64,000 nt of DNA from JAGWBD01 sp965220615 (lineage in GTDB: Bacteria; Chloroflexota; Anaerolineae; Aggregatilineales; Phototrophicaceae). Positions 60,517 to 64,000 of this stretch are shown here, piece after piece. The notes beneath the pieces were generated by a model. It saw nothing but the letters and a program-made list of their open reading frames with translations, did no database searches and was not told the DNA's origin. A program made the translations under genes and the position numbers. The stretch is from assembly GCA_965220615.1 (NCBI GenBank), contig CBDCQL010000002.1, forward strand, positions 1,302,001 through 1,366,000. The letters run 5' to 3'. Every line of letters starts with the position of its first letter. Positions within the stretch are counted from its first letter, which is position 1.

Positions 60517-61307
60517 GTCGCCTCTCCTGCCACGAGTTCCGCTTCGCCGTATTTGGCCCGCAGCCACTCATAGCCACTTTCCTCAAGTTTAAGCGCCAGT
60601 TGCGAGTCGCCGCTTTCGACGATTTGGCCGTTCATCATGATATGCACGTAGTCGGGCTGGATGTAATTCAGAATGCGCTGGTAATGGGTGATGACCAGCA
60701 CGCCCAGTTCCGGCCCGCGCAATCGATTGACACCCTCGGCAACAATGCGCAGGGCATCGATATCCAGACCTGAGTCTGTTTCATCCAGGACTGCCACGCG
60801 CGGCTCCAGCGTCGCCAGTTGCAGAATCTCGGCACGCTTTTTCTCGCCGCCGCTGAAGCCTTCGTTCAGATAGCGGCCGGCGAAGCCATGGTCCATGTTC
60901 AGTTCCGTCATCTTGCGCCGCAGCAGGCGGATGAATTGTGGCACCGGCATGCCCTTGCTGTCCGGGTCCTCGGCCTTCATGCGCGAACTCAGGGCGTGGC
61001 GCAAAAAGTTGGCGACCGTCACGCCCGGTATGGAGACCGGGTACTGGAAGGCCAGAAAAAGTCCCGCGCGACTGCGCTCGTCCGGCTCCATTTCCAGCAA
61101 GTCCTCGCCATCGAAATGGACGCTGCCGGACAGCACCTCATAGGCCGGGTTGCCCATAAGCACGTTGGCCAGAGTGCTCTTGCCAGAGCCATTGGGGCCC
61201 ATCAGGGCATGCACCTCGCCCTGGCTGATCGTCAGGGACACGCCACGGAGGATGACTTCTTCGGTCTCCTCTACAGCGACGTGCAAATCGCGGATCTCAA
61301 GCGCCAT
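60513..61307 (-). CDS. sufC: Fe-S cluster assembly ATPase SufC
   Basis: 264 residues, ABC-type ATPase: Walker A GPNGSGKST, signature GFSGGEKKRAEILQ, Walker B VAVLDETDSGLDIDAL with the SufC-typical ETDSGLD, and switch His in VITHYQR. First gene of the suf operon (order C-B-D). It is the only ABC ATPase in the window, and it is not an importer ATPase. Confidence 0.95.
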   Translation of the reverse strand: MALEIRDLHVAVEETEEVILRGVSLTISQGEVHALMGPNGSGKSTLANVLMGNPAYEVLSGSVHFDGEDLLEMEPDERSRAGLFLAFQYPVSIPGVTVANFLRHALSSRMKAEDPDSKGMPVPQFIRLLRRKMTELNMDHGFAGRYLNEGFSGGEKKRAEILQLATLEPRVAVLDETDSGLDIDALRIVAEGVNRLRGPELGVLVITHYQRILNYIQPDYVHIMMNGQIVESGDSQLALKLEESGYEWLRAKYGEAELVAGEAT

Positions 61308-61326
61308 GCAGTGGCCACTCCCTCAA

Positions 61327-61363
61327 AATATACGCCAGTTAACCATATTGGATAACCAATGGT
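61327..61363 (-). promoter_or_regulatory. Putative suf operon promoter and operator
   Basis: The imperfect inverted repeat ACCATATTGG (61342-61351) and CCAATGGT (61356-61363) sits 35-56 bp before the sufC ATG. A TATATT -10-like hexamer (minus strand, 61327-61332) lies just downstream, so a bound repressor could block it. The region is shared with the divergent SufT-like gene. Confidence 0.35.
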
Positions 61364-61497
61364 GAACAATCGCAGTATAGCAGTCCGGCCGGCCAAATGT
61401 CAACCGGCAGGCCTCTCGTCATCTGTCCGCCGTAGCCCGCCATGTGGTAGGATCACCGGCCTGAGATGGCTATCGTTTGACCGGACAGGGATTCGCC

Positions 61498-61812
61498 ATG
61501 ACGGAACAGCAGGACGTACAAACCCGGGAAGAGGGTCTGATGCAGGCGCTGCGTCAGGTGATCGACCCCGAAATTGGCATGAACATCATCGAACTGGGCC
61601 TCGTTCGGGGCGCGGACATCCATGACGATCGCGCCCACGTCACCATGATCATGACGACGCCTTTCTGCCCCTATGCTCCCCAGTTGCTGGAGCAGACGCG
61701 CCGCACGGCCCAGGAATTCCTCGATGTACCGACAACCATCGAAATGGGCCTCGAGATGTGGGACCCCTCCATGATGGAGGAAGGGTTGGCAGACGACTGG
61801 GGTCTGCTCTAG
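61498..61812 (+). CDS. MIP18 family Fe-S assembly protein, SufT-like
   Basis: 104 residues, DUF59/MIP18 domain: LRQVIDPEIGMNIIELGLV, then MIMTTPFCPYAPQLLEQTR with the conserved Cys, and the ending WDPSMMEEG. These proteins help Fe-S cluster delivery (SufT) or act in PaaD-type roles. Position divergent from sufC supports the SufT role. ATG at 61498 follows AGGGA. Overlaps the convergent M23-type gene by four bases. Confidence 0.88.
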   Translation: MTEQQDVQTREEGLMQALRQVIDPEIGMNIIELGLVRGADIHDDRAHVTMIMTTPFCPYAPQLLEQTRRTAQEFLDVPTTIEMGLEMWDPSMMEEGLADDWGLL

Positions 61813-63935
61813 CCAGACAATCCCGACTCAACCGGCCGGTGCCCGGCGATGAAGTCCAGCGGGTCGACGTAATTTCGAATCAGGGACAGGAAATTGCGGC
61901 CGGGCCAGTGACCGGGATCGCGTTCCAGCGCCGAAGTTGCGCAGAGGTCAAGGTGCAGCCGGTAGTCCTGGCCGCCTGTGGCAAGGCCGGCACTGGCGAT
62001 CTGTTCTCCGCGTCGGACGCGATCGCCGATCTGCACCTGAATCCCCTCAATGTGCTGGTAACGGCTGCATAGCACCCTGCCGCTGCCCCGTAAGGGATCG
62101 TGGCGAATGACAAGCGTCGGACCCTTCCCGGGCAGATTCCCTGCATAGGTCACGACACCGCTGGCACAGGAGAATACAGCGCTCTGTGTTGCCGATTCGC
62201 CCTGACCGAGATTGACTCCCGGCAGGTAACCTTCAGCACAGCCTGGGCGCTGCGCAAGCTGACCAAATGAATCCCTGGCACGCCAGCCGCCCGGCCACAT
62301 TCGGGTCCCGCGCCGCTCAGCAATGCTGCCCGCAGGCGCATCGTAACCGTCCGCAAGGCTGTCGGCATTGCTGCCACTTCCCGGGTTCAGGCTGCCGCCC
62401 GGCAACTCGCGCCAGCGTACGGCGTCAAAAGCAAGCTCGCGGTCGCTTTCACCGGTGTGGTCGGTGACGAATACGCTGCCGGCCCCGCTTTCCGCCGAAT
62501 CAAGGGCGTAGACCCCCAGTGTGACCCACTGATTGTTGTAGCGTGACTGGTCGACGTCGACCGTCACCGGCGATGTCGCTCCACGCACACCCTGCAGCTG
62601 ATAGCTGGCCCTTTGGGTAGAGGCATGGTCTTCGGGCACAAACACGGCCACCTCACAGGTGATTGAGCGTTCCAGCGTCGGGGTCCAGTGGGCCCAGGTC
62701 AGGCTCTGGCTCGACTGAGTCGGCCGATACCAAACCGGCCAGCCCAACGGCCCTCCGAATTTCCCGAAACTCTCTCCCCCCAGGTAACTTCCCTTGGCGA
62801 AGCCGGCATCGTCCGGGCGCACCAACACCATCGCGCCATTTCGCGCGGGCGGGTTTGCCGGCGTGTCATCGACGGGGTTGTCCGGTTGGTTGATTTCCCT
62901 GAACTGTGCCTCACCGATGACTCCCAAACGCCACAGGGCGACGGCGGGCGCGCGGAAGCGCTTTTTGGCGAGTGTACGGGCCACGCGGATTTCCGCTGCA
63001 TCCGCATCGCCCTGCAGCACCGGCACTATGGGCAGGCCGTAGTCCTTCCAGACATCCCAGGCTTCCTTCAGCGCAACTTCCGGCAAGACGCCAAAGGTCA
63101 CCCAGTAGACTTGCGGGTGCACACTGTTGACAAAGGGGCGCCATTCCCCGGGCCAGATATGCCGAAAGTGATGGCGGCGCGGGTCCACCGAAATGCCGAT
63201 GTGGAAACCACCAGGTATCCGGCGACGAATGCGCAACATGAAGGGCCGAATGCCCTCACGACCTCCGGACCAAAAGCCCGCGTAGGGCTCAACGTCCAGG
63301 ATCAGGGAGCGAACGCCAGGCCGCTGGCAGGCCTGAACTATCAGGTCAGTCTCGGCTTCGCTGTCCAGGCCGCGCGCCACGCACCAGGCGTGAAAATTCA
63401 TCCCGTAACGTCCCAGCGCGCTGACCCAGCGATCAATGCTCTCCGGACCGGTCACAGCCAGTTCCGCCTTGTTATCCCAGCGCCCCTGCCAGTTTGCTCC
63501 GGTCTGCTCCGTGCTGTCACAGACCTTGACGAAGATTTCCGTGACCTGCGGCGCGACGCGGTTGAGGCGTTGCGCAAGCTCGTCGATGCTGTTGTCTTGC
63601 AGGACGGCGCCCTTCCAGTGCCAGACTGCAACCCGCCCGTCGTAGGGCGTTGGCAATTGATCCGGCTGGCCGGGCCAGTCTTCTATCGGCTCGAAGTCCA
63701 CGACAAACGCCGCCAGCCAGCCGGCGCGCCAGGACTGCTCCACCCACACCCAGTCGTTCTCCGTGCGGCTGTGGGGGAAATAACGAAGGACGCTCTTGTC
63801 CTCGACGTCACCGATGACGCGATACTGGTCGCCTGGCCCTGCCCGCAGGTAGGCCCAGGCGCCATTGACGTTGGCAAGGGCCGGCCGGGGCGCGCCGGGC
63901 TGCTGCGGCCGGACTACCGCAGGGCCGGGACTCAT
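61809..63935 (-). CDS. Modular protein: SH3-like, TIM-barrel-like, golvesin-like and degraded M23 domains
   Basis: 708 residues. In order: a bacterial SH3-like segment (about 20-80; AWAYLRAGPGDQYRVIGDVEDKS), a TIM-barrel-like domain (about 95-345; RVAVWHWKGA, RSLILDVEPYAGFW, HPQVYWVTFG), a golvesin/carbohydrate-binding-like beta domain (about 370-510; YNNQWVTLGVYAL, FVTDHTGESDRELAFDAVRW) and a C-terminal M23/LytM-like domain (about 555-700). The M23 metal motif is damaged: PGVNLG replaces HxGxD and YRLHLDL has only one His of HLH, though RYQHIEGIQVQIGDRVRRGEQI is well kept. No signal peptide is visible. It may bind rather than cut cell wall. ATG four bases after GGAGG. Confidence 0.7.
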   Translation of the reverse strand: MSPGPAVVRPQQPGAPRPALANVNGAWAYLRAGPGDQYRVIGDVEDKSVLRYFPHSRTENDWVWVEQSWRAGWLAAFVVDFEPIEDWPGQPDQLPTPYDGRVAVWHWKGAVLQDNSIDELAQRLNRVAPQVTEIFVKVCDSTEQTGANWQGRWDNKAELAVTGPESIDRWVSALGRYGMNFHAWCVARGLDSEAETDLIVQACQRPGVRSLILDVEPYAGFWSGGREGIRPFMLRIRRRIPGGFHIGISVDPRRHHFRHIWPGEWRPFVNSVHPQVYWVTFGVLPEVALKEAWDVWKDYGLPIVPVLQGDADAAEIRVARTLAKKRFRAPAVALWRLGVIGEAQFREINQPDNPVDDTPANPPARNGAMVLVRPDDAGFAKGSYLGGESFGKFGGPLGWPVWYRPTQSSQSLTWAHWTPTLERSITCEVAVFVPEDHASTQRASYQLQGVRGATSPVTVDVDQSRYNNQWVTLGVYALDSAESGAGSVFVTDHTGESDRELAFDAVRWRELPGGSLNPGSGSNADSLADGYDAPAGSIAERRGTRMWPGGWRARDSFGQLAQRPGCAEGYLPGVNLGQGESATQSAVFSCASGVVTYAGNLPGKGPTLVIRHDPLRGSGRVLCSRYQHIEGIQVQIGDRVRRGEQIASAGLATGGQDYRLHLDLCATSALERDPGHWPGRNFLSLIRNYVDPLDFIAGHRPVESGLSG

Positions 63936-64000
63936 CTTTCCTCCGGATTTAGGGAAACTGTTGCTCGCACGTCAGCCAGGCATGTCCACGGCACGCGGGT
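63936..64000. other. Upstream flank of the modular gene, cut by the window edge
   Basis: These 65 bp hold the ribosome site of the minus-strand modular gene and nothing else I can assign. Confidence 0.5.

Noticed and set aside
1..64000. CRISPR arrays, insertion sequences, prophage, integrase or origin of replication
   Set aside because: I looked for regular direct repeats, transposase and integrase motifs, and DnaA-box clusters and saw none.

Overview
The window is a GC-rich bacterial chromosome segment packed with genes on both strands. I see no phage, plasmid, transposase or CRISPR signature. Gene content (seven ABC importers, many sugar and peptide binding proteins, sufC-sufB-sufD with sufU, a Cys-rich 122-residue protein and an 89-residue membrane protein that resemble lineage-restricted families) suggests Chloroflexota of the Anaerolineae/Caldilineae type, possibly a marine or host-associated heterotroph. 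That placement is inference from family recollection, not from a marker gene tree.

Layout. 1-724: 3' part of a sugar-importer permease, then a bidirectional terminator. 806-8090 (minus): one operon running from a family 5 solute-binding protein through DppB- and DppC-like permeases into three tandem fatty acid hydroxylase/sterol desaturase paralogues. 8182-13428 (minus): a MEMO-like protein, an MFS exporter and a 1052-residue BNR-propeller protein. 13628-16561 (minus): SDR, ketopantoate reductase-like and M14 carboxypeptidase genes. A palindromic divergent region separates these from a solute-binding protein whose domain order is circularly permuted (16679-18355), followed by a TIM-barrel isomerase and, convergent to it, another DppB/DppC pair (19243-21266).

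21392-34208 is mostly one plus-strand catabolic block: PhyH-type dioxygenase, sugar isomerase, (minus) creatininase-family hydrolase, M20 hydrolase, TPP-dependent E1 alpha and beta, a stand-alone lipoyl domain, two SDRs, an amidohydrolase, then a third peptide-type importer. 34199-40885 (minus) is a carbohydrate locus: a GntR regulator with a visible promoter and operator, LplA-LplB-LplC-type importer and a GH42 beta-galactosidase. 41092-46367 holds a putative glycosidase divergent from a MalEFG-type importer whose binding-protein gene carries two in-frame stop codons. 46429-48216: tRNA-Asp and modA-modB.

48275-64000 is more housekeeping in nature: DinG-like helicase-exonuclease, polyprenyl synthase, NAD(P)HX repair enzyme, SRPBCC protein, tRNA-His, glycerophosphodiesterase, a sufC-sufB-sufD-(GH32 fragment)-sufU-Rieske operon, a SufT-like MIP18 protein divergent from it, and a large modular protein with a degraded M23 domain.

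Common themes: no importer in the window has its ATPase beside it, so these systems must borrow ATPases encoded elsewhere; and almost every binding-protein gene is followed by a strong stem-loop that would set its expression apart from that of the downstream genes. The most unusual items are the circularly permuted binding protein, the triplicated hydroxylases fused to a peptide transporter operon, the doubly interrupted binding-protein gene, the E1-plus-lipoyl set without an E2 core, and the GH32 remnant lying where sufS is often found.
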